Source: Pseudopyrenochaeta lycopersici
Taxonomy: Eukaryota; Ascomycota; Dothideomycetes; Pleosporales; Pseudopyrenochaetaceae
DNA: 64,000 bases
Direction: 5' to 3'
NCBI GenBank assembly: GCA_003313425.1
Contig: NHZP01000097.1
Location: forward strand, 17,101-81,100
Part shown: one piece after another, positions 43,697 through 55,739 of the stretch
Layout of the letters: every line of letters begins with the position of its first letter
Numbering within the stretch: position 1 is the stretch's first letter
Position numbers and translations under genes: made by a program
Notes under the pieces: model-generated
The model's input: only the letters and a program-made list of their open reading frames with translations
What the model was told of the DNA's origin: nothing
The model's database searches: none

Positions 43697-44731
43697 TTTA
43701 TATAGGCAAGCAATCTACAATACACCAAACTATCAAGCCACTATCAAGCTACCAAGCCAAGCTGCCCTCTATTTACTCTATTAAGCCGAACAAGTCAAGT
43801 TTGCAACACTAGAACAAGCCTCAAGCCAAGTTTGAAGCCGAGGCTTGATCGGCTTGATTGTCGACATGTCTGGCTGTGGGTGTATATATAAGAGTGAGGC
43901 ACCACGCCTGTAGGATTAACAACAATGAACACAATCACTTGCTTCAACACAGAGAGGGGACCCGTATCGATACACCAATCGTCAAGAGATGTGATCTCTT
44001 AAGAAATTTCGCTCAAGATTTTACTCTTCAAATGGCTTTCATGAGAAGTGACACATATGGTCTAATAAGATTCGCTCCTGAGAGCAGATCTCCTGAGAGG
44101 TTATGTCTCCTGAGAGCTTATGCCTCCTGCCTTCAGTCTTCCGCTTACAGTCCGTCGTCAATTTACCAGAAGAACGTTCTTCAATAACTCCTTTATCCAG
44201 CTCATCGAAGAGATCATCAAGCTCATTCCGCTTCCTCTTTAACGAGCTTGGTACATTGCCTATTGATTGTTGGGAACAAGAATAGACGCAGTCTTATACT
44301 CTTCTATCCACTAATTTCAGCCACTTTGAGATGATGTGAGGGTCAGTGTTTGGTTTGGATCAGACTGTTTCGGATTTGAGCTGGATTGGGCCAAGTCGGC
44401 TTCAGACTGGACTGAGGTAACCTCGATAGCTAAGACTGATATACTCGATGAACGAGCGAGTTGCCCGGCTCGTATCTTGAGTTAACGCGTTCCACCACCT
44501 GATGCAGACACAACACCATGTAACCAGCAAAGTAATTGAAGCTATAGAGCCACCAACAAGAGCTATTATGACGAGATTTTCTGGCGTCGCGATTAAATTA
44601 CTATATAGAAGATTTGCGCAGGCTTATATCATGTAATATCAGTGACAACGACTGGTCAACAAATGAGCTTGGTTTGACCTGGTTGCAGCACTTCATCAAG
44701 CATACAGAGGCCTGTACCGTGGCATTTACGT
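43697..44731. other. hAT-A right end and intergenic DNA
   Basis: 43730-43860 is full of CAAGCC/TCAAGC/GGCTTGA words and ends near TCGGCTTGATTG, consistent with the right terminal region of hAT-A; the exact end is not fixed. At 44078-44128 TCTCCTGAGAG-like words occur three times. The remainder is the 3' flank of the spermidine synthase copy. Confidence 0.5.
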
Positions 44732-45899
44732 TCATTGGAAAGCCTTTCGCGTGAAGGTAGGCAGAACAAAGGCGGCCTCGTGGATCTCCTTGTTGTAGTA
44801 CTTGCACAGCTTCTCCTCTTCTTCGGCGGACCAGGTACGGGTAGGCTTCTTGAGTTCGAGGTTGGCGTCCTTGGAGCAGACCATGAAGCCGATCTGGCCG
44901 GAGGGGTAGGTGGGGAGGGTGGTGTAGGCGTATTCGACGGTCGGGAAGACCTCCTCGCAAGCCTTCTTTAGGTTGACAATGAGGGGCATGTGCAGCCATT
45001 GGTTCTCAGCTTTACGAAGAAATCACAAAAGTCAGAGCTTGTCCTTATAACACTCTGGCGCTTGGTAGGACGTTTGGTGATACTATCATGAACTAGGAGG
45101 AGGGGGCTTACAACCTTGAGTGATAATGGCACCACCTTTTTGCAGAGCACCATTGAGGAGCTCGAAGTAGGGCTTCTGGAAGAGAGCCTCAGCTGGGCCT
45201 TTGGGGTCACTTGAATCAGTGATGATGACATCGAATTCGTTCTTCTTGTCCTCAAGGAACTTGAATCCGTCGCCAACGATAACCTCAACATTGGGGTGCT
45301 GAAAACCAACGGACATGCCCGGCAGGTACTTCTTGGAAAGGCGAATGACAGCTTGATGTCGTTAGTTTTTGGTTTGCTCAGGGACACGTAGACGGAGCGT
45401 GCCTCGTCGATGTCGCACAGGAGGGCCCGCTTGACGCATGAGTGCTTGAAAACCTCGCGGAGCACACTACCATCACCGCCACCAATGACCAAGACCTTCT
45501 CGGGGTTGGGGTGGGAGTTCAAGGCGAGGTGGGTGATCATTTCCTGGTAGCTATCCCCGTGTTAGCTGCCTCGTGCCAGTGTTTGTTGTGTCTGAAGGGC
45601 GTACGAGAACTCATCGCGCTCGGTGCACTGGATGGCGTTGTCAAGGACTAGGACGGTGCCATAATCGGTGGATTCGAAGATGAGGATGTCCTGGTACTTG
45701 CTCTTCTCGTGGTAGAGGACGTTTTTGACCTTGAGGGTCATGGCCTGGCTAGGCCACATGTCTGAGGTCTCGCGGAACTAGCCATCTGCAAAGGGCGAGT
45801 CAATCCATGGATATGCGTGGGTGGAGCTTGGGGTAGAATATCTGGAGACTGCAACGAAAACCACTTACTCTGGATAGTGGGGTGATCAATTGTAGACAT
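44732..45899 (-). pseudogene. Broken spermidine synthase copy
   Basis: The ATG at 45899 gives MSTIDHPTIQ. Introns 45786-45868, 45551-45604 and 45010-45114 splice cleanly. The product covers the whole family: [54 protein letters not shown] (decarboxylated-SAM site), [20 protein letters not shown] (catalytic Asp region), [14 protein letters not shown]. It ends at TGA 44734-44732. Two lesions: codon 13, Trp in the conserved GWF, is TAG (45780-45778; CCA to CTA on the plus strand, RIP-type). The intron expected after DIDEA (45353 to about 45401) has no GT donor that keeps frame. Intact enzyme makes spermidine from putrescine and is usually single-copy and important, so another functional gene is expected elsewhere. 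Confidence 0.85.
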
Positions 45900-46410
45900 T
45901 TGGGCAGGTTTGATGCTAAAGAGACAACGGGTATATGGAAAACCGGATAGCCGTGGAGGGAAGAATTGGATGGAATTGGACGGAGCGAGGGGGCTCTGTC
46001 TACTAAATGCTCCCGAGGACAATTCTATTGCGGCAAAAGGTGAGGTTGACCGCTTAGGTTGCCATTCACATTTTTCATGCCCCTTCCATTTGCGCTCGCA
46101 CTGAACCCGAAAGATACAATTACAGCAGGAAGCTCCTTGGTACTCCGGGTACGTTGCCGCCATCCCTCCATTAACACCATGGATAGCTTCATAGTACTTG
46201 GTAGCCTAGTACTTGGAGAAGCGAGAACCTTAATCACCTTCGGCGTCTTGCCGGATATTGTCGTTGGTCTACGAGTTGTGTGTTCGGTTTCGGCTATCTA
46301 AAGCGCTAACCATTCCACATTCGGCCATATGCGACCAGTCCTGTAATTCCAAACAGTCGGCTCTAGGCGGCTATATCGTCTAGGTTCGGCCTAGCGGCTG
46401 TTCCCGGGCG

Positions 46411-46792
46411 TCACGCGTATTCAGCTTCATCATCTCGGCGATATTCCTCGAGGACGTCTTCTCTTTTACTTAGCGGCTTTCGCTTGCCTGAAGGGTCCTA
46501 GACGTTGTGGTCATTCCAGAGATGAATCTCCGCGTTCTGCGTGCCATTCGAGGCAGTCGAGTGAGGGTTTGGCTTTCTACTATTAATGCAGACTTTGCAA
46601 ACCCACCACATCATCGTCGCTCTTCTCGATATCGTAGCCGAACTGCCAAATCCAGGACGAGGTAGACGCGCAACGCTGGGATCGAGTATATCCAGGGAAG
46701 CTTTTCCAAGGGAAGAAGTCCCACGAGTTCATCTCAACCTCCTGAGCCTGTGACTCGAGGAGAATAGGGTCGCTATTTGCTGTCTCAGCCAT
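46411..46792 (-). pseudogene. hAT transposase N-terminal (BED finger) fragment
   Basis: ATG 46792 gives MAETANSDPILLE, then DFFPWKSFPGYTR and WIWQFGYDIEKSDDDVV. After a one-base slip the frame gives WWVCKVCINSRKPNPHS...NAEIHLWNDH, a BED zinc finger (C-x2-C...H-x4-H). TAG and then TGA 46413-46411 end it. No DDE core follows, so it is a truncated remnant. Its upstream flank may be the terminal region at 47036-47190. Confidence 0.75.
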
Positions 46793-47035
46793 TCTGCGTA
46801 CTTGAGATGCTTTTGCAGACCAACCCTCAAAGGCCCCTCGCACGCGGCACTAAAACGCGAACTTTCCACGCCCCCTGGCTGTTACTATTTAGAAAAGCGC
46901 GGGGCATTTCGAGCACCACTAATCTTGATTTGGAGGCACGCTAACTATAAACAGTAACTGCTACCTCTGCTTTGACCTTCTGAATCGGATTGGAGCCAAC
47001 CTCGGATCCAGCCCATCCCTACCAACAAGATCACT

Positions 47036-47190
47036 GCTTCCATTTCCACGTATCCATTCTACGCAACCCCGACATGGATGGATGGATTATATAATGCCCA
47101 GCGCTGTGGAATGGGTGGAAATGGATGCACGGTCCATCCATTTCCACGGCGTGGATGCGTGGATGATGGACGTGGAATGGATCGCCAGCC
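47036..47190. repeat. Clustered CCATTTCCACG / GGATGGATG words, probable hAT terminal region
   Basis: In 150 bp there are at least eight short words of the form TCCAT(T)TCCACG or the inverse CGTGGA(A)TGGA. The outermost pair is inverted (CTTCCATTTCCACG at 47037, CGTGGAATGG at 47171). Position and orientation fit the 5' end of the hAT fragment at 46411-46792. Confidence 0.55.
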
Positions 47191-47235
47191 TGGTAGCTCC
47201 TACCCCATTTGACAGCGTCGCCATTTGAGGACGGT

Positions 47236-48417
47236 TCAACTCTCATCGACAATCTCGGTCCAGCTGCTTTCTTCCTTTCCGTACATAATATCGGCAAGTC
47301 TGTCTCTCAAAAGAGAGACATGAGACGACTTCTCAACCGGAATATCAATGTCCTTACTGTTGAAACCAATATGTCTGACGTCTTGAATTTGTAAAGCCGT
47401 TCCAGCCACGAATATACCCTCAAGTCGCCCTTCTTGTGCCGCCTTTTCAACCTCAAACATTGTTATTTTCTCCTCAAGAACCTCGCAATTCTCGGCAGCT
47501 CCTTCATTTCCATGATTGAATATATCTCGTGCTAGCTCAATAAGGCTCCTTCTTGTGCCGCCAGCCAGGATGAGTTTCTCTCCATCTATCGGAGGCGTGA
47601 TTATCTGCAGTGAGCCGGGCTTAGTCCTCCAAATGACGAAGATGTTTGTCGCGCCCGCTTCCATGATCCATCGGTCCGGTCCGAAAAGCCATAAGACTTG
47701 ATCGTAGCCTTTTCGCTTAGCCTCGCCGTGCTCGAGCAAAGAGGGCCCGTAATTTGCACCGATTTTTGCGGCGCCAGTTCCTCCTGGGAATACCCGCATG
47801 ACGGATTCACTGCTTGCTAGAAGCCTGCAACCAGGCTGCCTCGCGGCTCCGTCGTCTGCGAGTAAGGGTTCAGGGGCCGGCCAATAGGTAAGAAAAATAC
47901 ATAGCAGTGCTTCCTCGGGTACTTTGAATCCCAGGCTATTGTCAGAGCCAATGAGTGTCGGCCTGATATACAACGCTGATCCCGCTTGGTCTTTTGGGAG
48001 CCATTTCGGTGCTTCAAGAGCACAAATCTTGTGGATAAGCTTCAAGAGTTCGCCAGTGTCAAATGCGGGTAGAGAAATGCGTGTCGCTGAATTCAAAAAG
48101 CGATTGCAGTTATACTCCGGCCGAAAAAGTCGGAGATGGCCGTTATGCCCACGGAAGACCTTCATGCCCTCGAAACACTGAGTAGCATACTGCAATGCGC
48201 TAGCCGAAGGCATCAAAGTAATTGGGCCGTAGGGAACGACTTTGGGGTGTTCCCAGCCACTATGGCGAGACCATGAAACTAGAACCATGTGGTCTGTAGT
48301 GGCTTTGATTGCGAGAACATCGGGAGAGTCAGGAAGAGGAATACTTTTGGGGGTTGTGGAGAGGTTTACTTGCAATTTAGAAGCATCCAAGGGAGCTAGT
48401 TTACTTCCGCCGTTCAT
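47236..48417 (-). CDS. Branched-chain amino-acid aminotransferase, 393 aa, intact
   Basis: Single exon, ATG 48417 to TGA 47238-47236. It is a class-IV PLP aminotransferase interconverting Leu/Ile/Val with their 2-oxo acids using glutamate/2-oxoglutarate. Motifs: YATQCFEGMKVFRG (near residue 78), RPTLIGSDNSLG (about 152), the PLP lysine in GTGAAKIGANYGPSLLEHG (about 215), EAGATNIFV (about 250) and GGTRRSLIELAR (about 285). Length equals fungal BCATs. The N-terminus is not obviously a mitochondrial presequence, so it may be cytosolic or a specialised paralogue. No RIP changes are seen although hAT debris lies 50 bp downstream. Confidence 0.93.
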   Translation of the reverse strand: MNGGSKLAPLDASKLQVNLSTTPKSIPLPDSPDVLAIKATTDHMVLVSWSRHSGWEHPKVVPYGPITLMPSASALQYATQCFEGMKVFRGHNGHLRLFRPEYNCNRFLNSATRISLPAFDTGELLKLIHKICALEAPKWLPKDQAGSALYIRPTLIGSDNSLGFKVPEEALLCIFLTYWPAPEPLLADDGAARQPGCRLLASSESVMRVFPGGTGAAKIGANYGPSLLEHGEAKRKGYDQVLWLFGPDRWIMEAGATNIFVIWRTKPGSLQIITPPIDGEKLILAGGTRRSLIELARDIFNHGNEGAAENCEVLEEKITMFEVEKAAQEGRLEGIFVAGTALQIQDVRHIGFNSKDIDIPVEKSSHVSLLRDRLADIMYGKEESSWTEIVDES

Positions 48418-49976
48418 CTTGCTAATTTTGAATGGAACTGGGGGATTTTCCGGAGGTAACTGGACTCAATAATGGTCTAATCGCCGGAGTTGTCGCGGCA
48501 TATTATAGATGGGCGTCTCGCGAGAACATCACGCTTTGTCACTCGGCATCGCAGAAACTTTGAGTCAACGCGTTCTCCATTGCGGAGGCAGTTCGGCGGA
48601 TAAGGCGTAGGTCGAAACAATGCCGAGAACAAACATCCGCGCCACCCGTGTAGCCATTTCCGAGCACGGCTGCCAGTATAGCCGTCTTGGCCCAATCTGC
48701 AAGGAAGTTACTAGACAGAACAGCTAAACCTTGTCCATGTTGAACCACCTCACAAAGATCTAGACAGTTGGATCACGGTTGATTTTGGGAACCCGATCCA
48801 CGACCGCCAGGTGAGAGGGGGGTCCAGATCCTGTCTCCTGTCATGGCATTTTTAAGTATAAGTCTCTGATGATCTGCAACTGGAATTAGGTAGCCCGATT
48901 CTTGAGGTACTTCTCTCTATATTCGTCCTGGAGTCACGGGGTCGTATGATGCCTAGGTCGCCACGTTAGCTTATTCATATGATCTTGGTTAACCAGTTAA
49001 CAACTAGGCGGCAGCAACCGGAGGAATGTGGGTCCACGCCGATATTGCACTCTCTTTTGCAAAAATCTAGACTTTCGACTTTCGACTTCCCTGCCGTTGT
49101 GCCCCGCCGCCGCCAACGCTGTGCTAATGGTATGGCTGTTGAATCTCGACGGCAGATTTTTCTTCCTCCTTAGGTACTGGATAGTATCAGATATTGTTTC
49201 ATTCGAAATATAAAAACTTCTTTCAAAAGGGTTTTTCGCCTCAACGTTAACTTTCTTTGCGTGTGCATAAGGAATATTCAAGTCCACAGCTGTGTAGCGA
49301 ATAATGGCCGCAGTGGACGAGAAAGATGTGGGCAGCTACTCGTGATAGGGCAAGTAGCCATGTGTAGGGGATCGCCTATCATAGGGTAGCTTGTTAAGAA
49401 GAGTGAAGAGGTCAGACAGAGGATTTACAGGAAGATGCCTACTAGGAGGTGGCCGCTTCCAGTCCTCAACATAAGTTGAATCTAAACTGATAAATCAACA
49501 GTTACCTAGAAGAGCTCAGATTCCCCCCATACTGGACCTTTCTAAGAATCGACCTCCTCAGGTCGGCAATGCTCTGGAAATTACTAGTCTAGGGCGTATG
49601 GAAACTTCTTATTCTGTGACGATGTTAGCATAAGTAGCATTAGAGCTGTCTACTATCGGAGGCTTATAGATTTGTAAAATACGTGTTAAAGGAGGTGATT
49701 GTATTGTTGTTTGTGGATGCAGGTGGAATGCCTCATATATATGTACGCATTCCCAACGCTGGGTCCGAAGGTCCGATCTGCGAGGCGTCTCGCCACACGG
49801 TGTGCCTGTTGAGAATAGGAAGAAGAAGTGATGGTGATTCTGCCTGCAAGCTAGAGACCTATGCCTTGAGGAACGTAAGTTCCGAAAGGTTTTTATGTCT
49901 CGCCTTTTTTCCGCGCCCACTTACCTGCCAAGGCCCGCTCCCGAGCTTCACCCTGCAAATCTGCTAATGTTTTCGG
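48418..49976. other. BCAT upstream region and intergenic DNA
   Basis: Moderate-GC sequence with overlapping short frames on both strands and no recognisable domain. At 49074-49086 ACTTTCGACTTTCGAC is a short tandem duplication. No RNA gene was recognised. Confidence 0.5.
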
Positions 49977-50084
49977 GGCGGCAAATTTCCGCCATACCAC
50001 TACTTGGCGTAATAATTGCCCATCTACCACTGTTTTCAATACACTAACACACACGTGACGTCGGCTTGTAAAATATCCCAAATG
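49977..50084 (+). repeat. Terminus of the same DNA transposon family as 5636-6216
   Basis: It begins GGCGGCAAATTTCCGCC at 49977 and continues ATACCACTACTTGGCGTAA, CTACCACTGTTTTCA, ACACGTGACGTCGGC. It matches the reverse complement of 6216-6110 along its length. It points left and is cut at 50084, where gypsy LTR sequence begins. Confidence 0.85.
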
Positions 50085-50405
50085 CTAAACTAACTAATAA
50101 CGCTAGAGTTACGTAATCTTAGAAAACCTACGCTAAGACAGACTATATTCTATAGGATAGAGATAAACTTAGAAAACCTAGAAGAGGCCTTATAAGAATC
50201 CTATAAGATAATTAAGTATATAGACTTATATAATATAGCCTCTATAGTATATTATAATTAACTTTAGATAATCTATAAGTATACTACTATCTAATACTTC
50301 TATATTTAACTAACCTAGTATTACACATCTACAGAATACTCTAAAGATATTAACTAGTTAACACTAGTTACTTTATATTGTAACTACTTAACTAGATCTT
50401 TAACA
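50085..50405 (+). repeat. Truncated gypsy LTR (gypsy-1 family), inverted relative to gypsy-1
   Basis: It matches, in the opposite orientation, the inner 320 bp of the LTRs at 51408-51807 and 62775-63174, ending in GATCTTTAACA. The first 80 bp of the LTR are missing at the junction with the DNA transposon end. Directly after it comes plus-strand gypsy RNase H sequence, so it may be the 5' LTR of an internally deleted gypsy-2. Confidence 0.8.
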
Positions 50406-51402
50406 TTTTATTAGAATAATATAGTTAATATATTATTTAAGAAGCTTAAAGAGCGCTTTTTAAGTACGCTAATCCTACGCTACTTTAACCCTACTCTTAT
50501 AATACGCGTAGAGATAGATACATCTACTTTTACTATCTTAGGTATTCTATTATAGTTATTTAAAGATAAAAAATAGTATCTATTTACTTTTATATTAAAG
50601 AAGCTTTAGAGCGCTAAGCTAAATTATAAAATATATAATTTAGAGCTCTTAGTAATTATATATAGCTTTAAGTAGTAGTAGTATTACTTTTAAGGTACGT
50701 AGTATACTATATAAGTCCTAAGTAACTATAATAACTTATACTCTATACGACTAGCGCTATAGAATATATACTATATATACTACGCTTACTAGCTAGAGTA
50801 TTAGTTAGTAGTAAACCTATAATAGTAGAGTCTAAAATATAGATAGACACCTTATACTAACTATAGTAAGAGGACGCCTTTACTTAGTAGTAGATTATAG
50901 ACTTTACGCGCGTAGAATGTACTTAAAGTAGTAGAGGGGCGCCTATTTAGCGTCTTAATAAAAGAAAAGTCTTAAAATATAATAGTAGAATATATATTCT
51001 AAAAGAACTAGCTATTAAGTAAGAGATTTTATTCTAAAATTATAATACGCGTATAGTAGACTACTTTAGTATACGTAGAACGCTTAAGCTAATTAGAAGG
51101 CTATACTATTAGCTAATACTTAGTTATAATATTTAAGAGTATATAAAGATATATACTATTTACTAAAGAAGTAAAGCTCTAAAGTATAATTAATATAAAA
51201 AGCTAGTACCTCTACTAGTTCTTAAGAATATATTTAATAAAGTTATACTAAACTTTATTTTTAGGTTACTTCTAGTAAAAAATAGTTCAAGTTATATATT
51301 TAATATAATCTTTATAATTATTAATTACTTCTTAAAAATAGCGCTTTATATACTTACTTTAAAAATATAAGATATAAAATAGTTTATAAAAGCTTACTTT
51401 AA
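50406..51402 (+). pseudogene. gypsy-2 reverse transcriptase end and RNase H, RIP-degraded
   Basis: The plus-strand frame reads LKERFLSTLILRYFNPTLI then IRVEIDTSTFTILGILL (the start of RNase H), KLNYKIYNLELLVIIYSFK (the E...LL.I..A.K segment) and VLSNYNNLYS (the TDH.NL segment). All are recognisable Ty3/gypsy landmarks with RIP substitutions. The sequence stops at the target duplication of gypsy-1 and resumes with integrase at 63180. Confidence 0.8.
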
Positions 51403-51407
51403 CTATA

Positions 51408-51807
51408 TGTTAAAGATCTAATCAAGTAGTTATAATATAAAGTAACTAGTATTAACTAGTTAGTATCTTTAGAGTATTCTGTAGATGTGCAGTACTAGGT
51501 AGGTTAAAGGTAGAAGTATTAGATAGTAGTATACTTATAGATTATCTTAAGTTAATTATAATATGCTATAAGGCTATATTATATAAGTCTATATATATAA
51601 TTATCTTATAGGATTCTTATAAGGCCTCCTCTAGGATTTCTAGGTTTGTCTCTATCCTATAGGATATAGTCTGTCTTAGCGTAAGTTTCTTAGGATTACG
51701 TAACCCTAGCGTTATTAGTTAGTTTAGAGGCTTAGTCTCTTTATTAGTTATCCGTGCCTCCTCCTATATCCTTATAACTACCGCCTTCCTACTTCCTGTT
51801 TATAATA
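51408..51807 (-). repeat. gypsy-1 3' LTR (fully RIP-mutated)
   Basis: 400 bp, ending TGTTAAAGATC... on the plus strand at 51408. It aligns without length change to 62775-63174. Its outer 200 bp have lost CpA where the partner still has it. Confidence 0.9.
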
Positions 51808-52699
51808 CTATCCTCCCCTTCTAGTCCTTATATCCTTATAACTAACCTATAGCTTCTTATAGTACTACTTATTATTATTCTATTAGAGACTATATAAATA
51901 CTATTAGCTAGGTTACTATAGTTTCTTATAAATATTAATTAAAAAAGAAGTTAGAGTGTAGGATATTATTATTAAAAGAGAAGTATAGAAATTATTATTA
52001 TAATAAGGTATTATTATATAAGCTAGTAGATATACTAGTTCTAAACTTTTCTTATCTAGATAAGGAATTAGCTTAGTTAGACGCGTAAGAAGCTAAGGCT
52101 AATAACGCAGAAGAGAAGGCGCTAAATACCCTTCTTACTACTCGCGTAAAAAAGAATTAACTTTATAAATAATAAAAGTTATTACAGCGTTATAAGTAAT
52201 AGTAGGTAGATAATTCTAGTTATATTATAAAAGAGATTAAAGTATTAAAGGTAATTAAGGATATTAACTATAAGGCTAATATTCTTAAGTAAGAGCTAAT
52301 ACCTAGTACTTTTACTTTAGACTAGAGTATCTTTACTCTATCTTAGCTTAAAGGTAATTCTCTTCTTCTAGAAATTACGTTATTAGATTAAGTTAGTTAT
52401 AGTTCTAGTACTTAAGTTCTTTTTATTCCTTATTATAATTATATTTACTAATTTATTTTTTATAGTTTCCTAAGTTTAATTTAAGTTCTTATATATTTTC
52501 TAAGTTTAGGTAGTATTTCTATTTTATAAGGTACTCTCTCTCTTTATATTAATTTTCTATAATCTTAAAACATCTTTTATTAAAGATTCTCTTAACTTTA
52601 TACTCTATTTCTTCTTTAGTCTTATACCTAAAGGATCTCTATAGTAGTGTTACTAGGTATATAGGTACTAGTAGTTTAACGTAGAACTTTAGGTAGATC

Positions 52700-55373
52700 T
52701 TTATGTCTTTAGGTAGTTCTAATGTATACGTAACTAGTCTATTATATTATTTAATTATAAACAGTCTAACTTTAACATAGTCTAATCCTTTATTAGGTTA
52801 TTTTATATATAGGTTTTTTATAAGCAGATACACTTTATCCCCCTTTTTTAGCTAAGGTACTATTTTTCTTTTTTTATTAATATATAAAATTTATTATTCT
52901 TATTTTTTCTTAAGTCTTTCTTATAGTTATTTTAATATATCTTATAGTTCCTTTACTATCTTAACTATAGCTTCTACTTTAATCCTAAGAAAGTTTCTCT
53001 TAAATAGGTTTAGGTGTTTCCTGTAATAGGTATAAAATAGTATTTCGCCTATTATTTTAGATTTACTATTATTAAATATAATTTATACTATTAGTAATAG
53101 TAATACTTAGTTATTCTATTATTTATTATAATACGTCTGTAGGTATTATTTTAGGGTTCTGTTTATTTATTCTATTTATCTATTAGTTTCTAGATAGTAT
53201 ACTATAGATAGTTTTCTTTAAGTACCTATCTTAGCTATAAAAGTTAACTAGAAGTTAGATATAAACAGCTTATCCCTATTACTTATAATAGTTTTTAGTA
53301 TACTATAGTATTAGAATATTTAGTCTTAGGGTATCTCCGCGAGTTATAGTACTATAAAGGTTTTTCTAAATAGTATAAACTCCGCGTATTTAATATATCT
53401 GCATACTATATTATATATCGCGTTATACTTATATCTAGTTACTTTGTCTACAGACTTAGGTAAGTCTGTAATAAAGTCTATTACTCTATCTTCTTATAGC
53501 TTTATAGGTATCTTAATTACCTATAATTTACTGTAAGGTACGCGTGTAGTATATTTATTCTATTAGCAGGGTACGCATTTCTTAATATACATTTCTACTT
53601 TCTGCCTTAGGTTTATAATATAGTAGTTTCTTTAGATAAGCTCTATAGTTTTTATAATTCCTAGGTATCTATATATTAGATTTTTATAGTATTATTAGAT
53701 AATAATTTTATATAGGTCCTTAGAGACTTCTACTTATATCTTTAAGATTACGTAATATTCTTACGAAGGTCTTAGGGTTCTATCCTTATTTATTCTTAGG
53801 ATTACTATATAAACTTTAGTCTTTTTTCTTACTATATTATATCTTCTACTTAGTGCGTCTACTCTTCTATTTTCTTTTCCTAGTATATATATAATCTTAA
53901 ACTTATATTATCCTAAGAGTTCTAACTATCTTACTTATCTATAATTAAGTTATTTTATTATTATAAAATGTATTAGGTTTTAGTAGTCTATATAAATAGT
54001 AAGTTCTAAGTAACTCTTTATATATACTCTCTAATATTATAGTGCGTTAATAATAGCTATAAGTTCTTTATTATAGATATTATATTATTCCTCTACTTAT
54101 AAGAACTTTTAAGAGTAATATACTATAGGATACTATTTTCTATCTTTCTTCTATAAAGCTACTACTCTAATTATAAGGTCTAATATATCTATTTTAATTC
54201 TTAGTAGCTCTCTACTAGTAAATAAGATAAGTACTAGTTTAGCTGTGTATACTTCTTTTAGTATCTTAAAGGCTTATTATTATTCCTCGTTCTAGTCCTA
54301 TCTTTCTTCTTTCTTTCTTAGTCTTATTAAGAGTACTATAGTCTTATTAAAGTCTTTAATAAATTATTAATTAAAGTTAATAAATCCTAGAAATAACTAA
54401 ATATCCTTAACTATTTATAGTGTCTTCTATTCTTAGATTATCTTAATTTTAGATTTACTAATCTATACTCTTTATCTTCTAACTATATATCTTAGGAATT
54501 TTACCTCTTCTTTATAAAATTTATGCTTTTCTAGTTTTAACTTTAGGTAGTAGTTTTTTAATTATTATAGTACTTCCTTAATATAGTCTTAATATTTATC
54601 TATATTCCTTAAGTAGACTAAAATATTATCTAGGTAGGCTATAGTATATATATTAAGATATTCTACTAAGATATTATTAATTAAGTCTTAACACGTTGCT
54701 AGCGCGTTTATTAGGCTAAAGGGCATTACTATATATTTATAATATCTATATTATATTCTAAAGGCAGTTTTCTATTCCTTTCTTTCTTATATTCTAATAA
54801 AGTTGTACGCTCCTCTTAGATTTAGCGCGGTAAAATATTAAGCTTCTATTAATCTATTACGTAATTCTTAGATATTAGGTAGTAGGTAGTAATTCTTTTT
54901 AGTAATATTATTTAACTTTCTATAGTTAATATATAGTCTTAACGCTCTATCTTTCTTTAGCGTAAATAGGATAGAGTATCTTACTAAGGACTTAGATTTC
55001 CTAATAAAACCTTTTACTAAATTTTTATTAATATACTTCTTTAAGACGCCTAGTTTATAATTACTTAGGTAGTATATTAGTATAAACTTAGGCTACTTAC
55101 CTTCTATAAGTTCTATCTTATAGTCTTATTCTTAGTATTTTAGTAGTACTTCCCTTCTTACTTTTTTAGTAAATATATCTCTAAATTCTTTATATTCTTC
55201 TAGGATCCTAGGAGTAGTAACTAACTTCTTATTCTTCTTAGAGTTCTTTACTAGCTACTAATAAAGTAGCTATTTTTTAGCTTTTTACGAAGGTTTAATA
55301 CTTATTATTATCTTCTTATCTACTAAGGCATGCAACTATTACGTAGGCATTCTTACGTTATTTTTCTTACGCA
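52700..55373 (-). pseudogene. gypsy-1 Pol (RT, RNase H, integrase) relic
   Basis: On the minus strand, an E-E-Y-K-E-F-R-D-I-F segment (about 55180) opens the RT. It is followed by GVLKKYINKNLVKGFIRKS, YINYRKLNNIT, GAYNFIRI and MPFSLINALATC (equivalent to MPFGLTNAPATFQ). The rest toward 52700 is heavily stopped. copia-2 separates it from the gag side. Confidence 0.75.
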
Positions 55374-55378
55374 CAGAT

Positions 55379-55595
55379 TGTTAGATTACAAAAGTGCTGT
55401 AAGGCCTGTTAGATATAAAAGATAAACTCAGAAGTACTACATAGGAAAGGGCAATTAATAGAAGGACTAATACCACGGCCTTCGGAACCTCTAGAAGCAA
55501 AGCAGTTAAAGGAGGGGAGAGAATATAGAATTAATTAACTATATTTATTATAAAAATTTATTAAAGATGAAGCTAAATAGTCCTTAAATCTAATA
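55379..55595 (+). repeat. copia-2 5' LTR
   Basis: TGTTAGATTACAAAAGTGC to CCTTAAATCTAATA. The terminal TGACA is mutated to TAATA, both changes RIP-type. Confidence 0.93.
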
Positions 55596-55613
55596 ATTAA
55601 GAGTCTTACTGCC
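55596..55613 (+). other. copia-2 primer-binding site
   Basis: ATTAAGAGTCTTACTGCC. It is identical to the copia-1 site at the first 11 bases, with one CA to TA change next to it. See the copia-1 entry for the proposed tRNA-Lys(CUU) primer. Confidence 0.55.
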
Positions 55614-55739
55614 TTAACTAATGCGATAATAGCCTACCTAACCTAACGCGATCCTACTATAGTCCTTACTAGCTAACTTAATTTCACGAAATAGAAGGCG
55701 CAGCTATTAGTAAGGTGCAACGCGTACAAAATATAGCAT

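Noticed and set aside
49609..49920. 103-codon minus-strand frame near the BCAT promoter
   Set aside because: It overlaps an equally long plus-strand frame and has low-complexity His/Phe runs and no domain.
6217..49976. A 44-kb element bounded by the two GGCGGCAAATTTCCGCC termini
   Set aside because: The termini face towards each other across the interval: 6216 is a right end and 49977 a left end. The DNA between them is therefore outside both copies.
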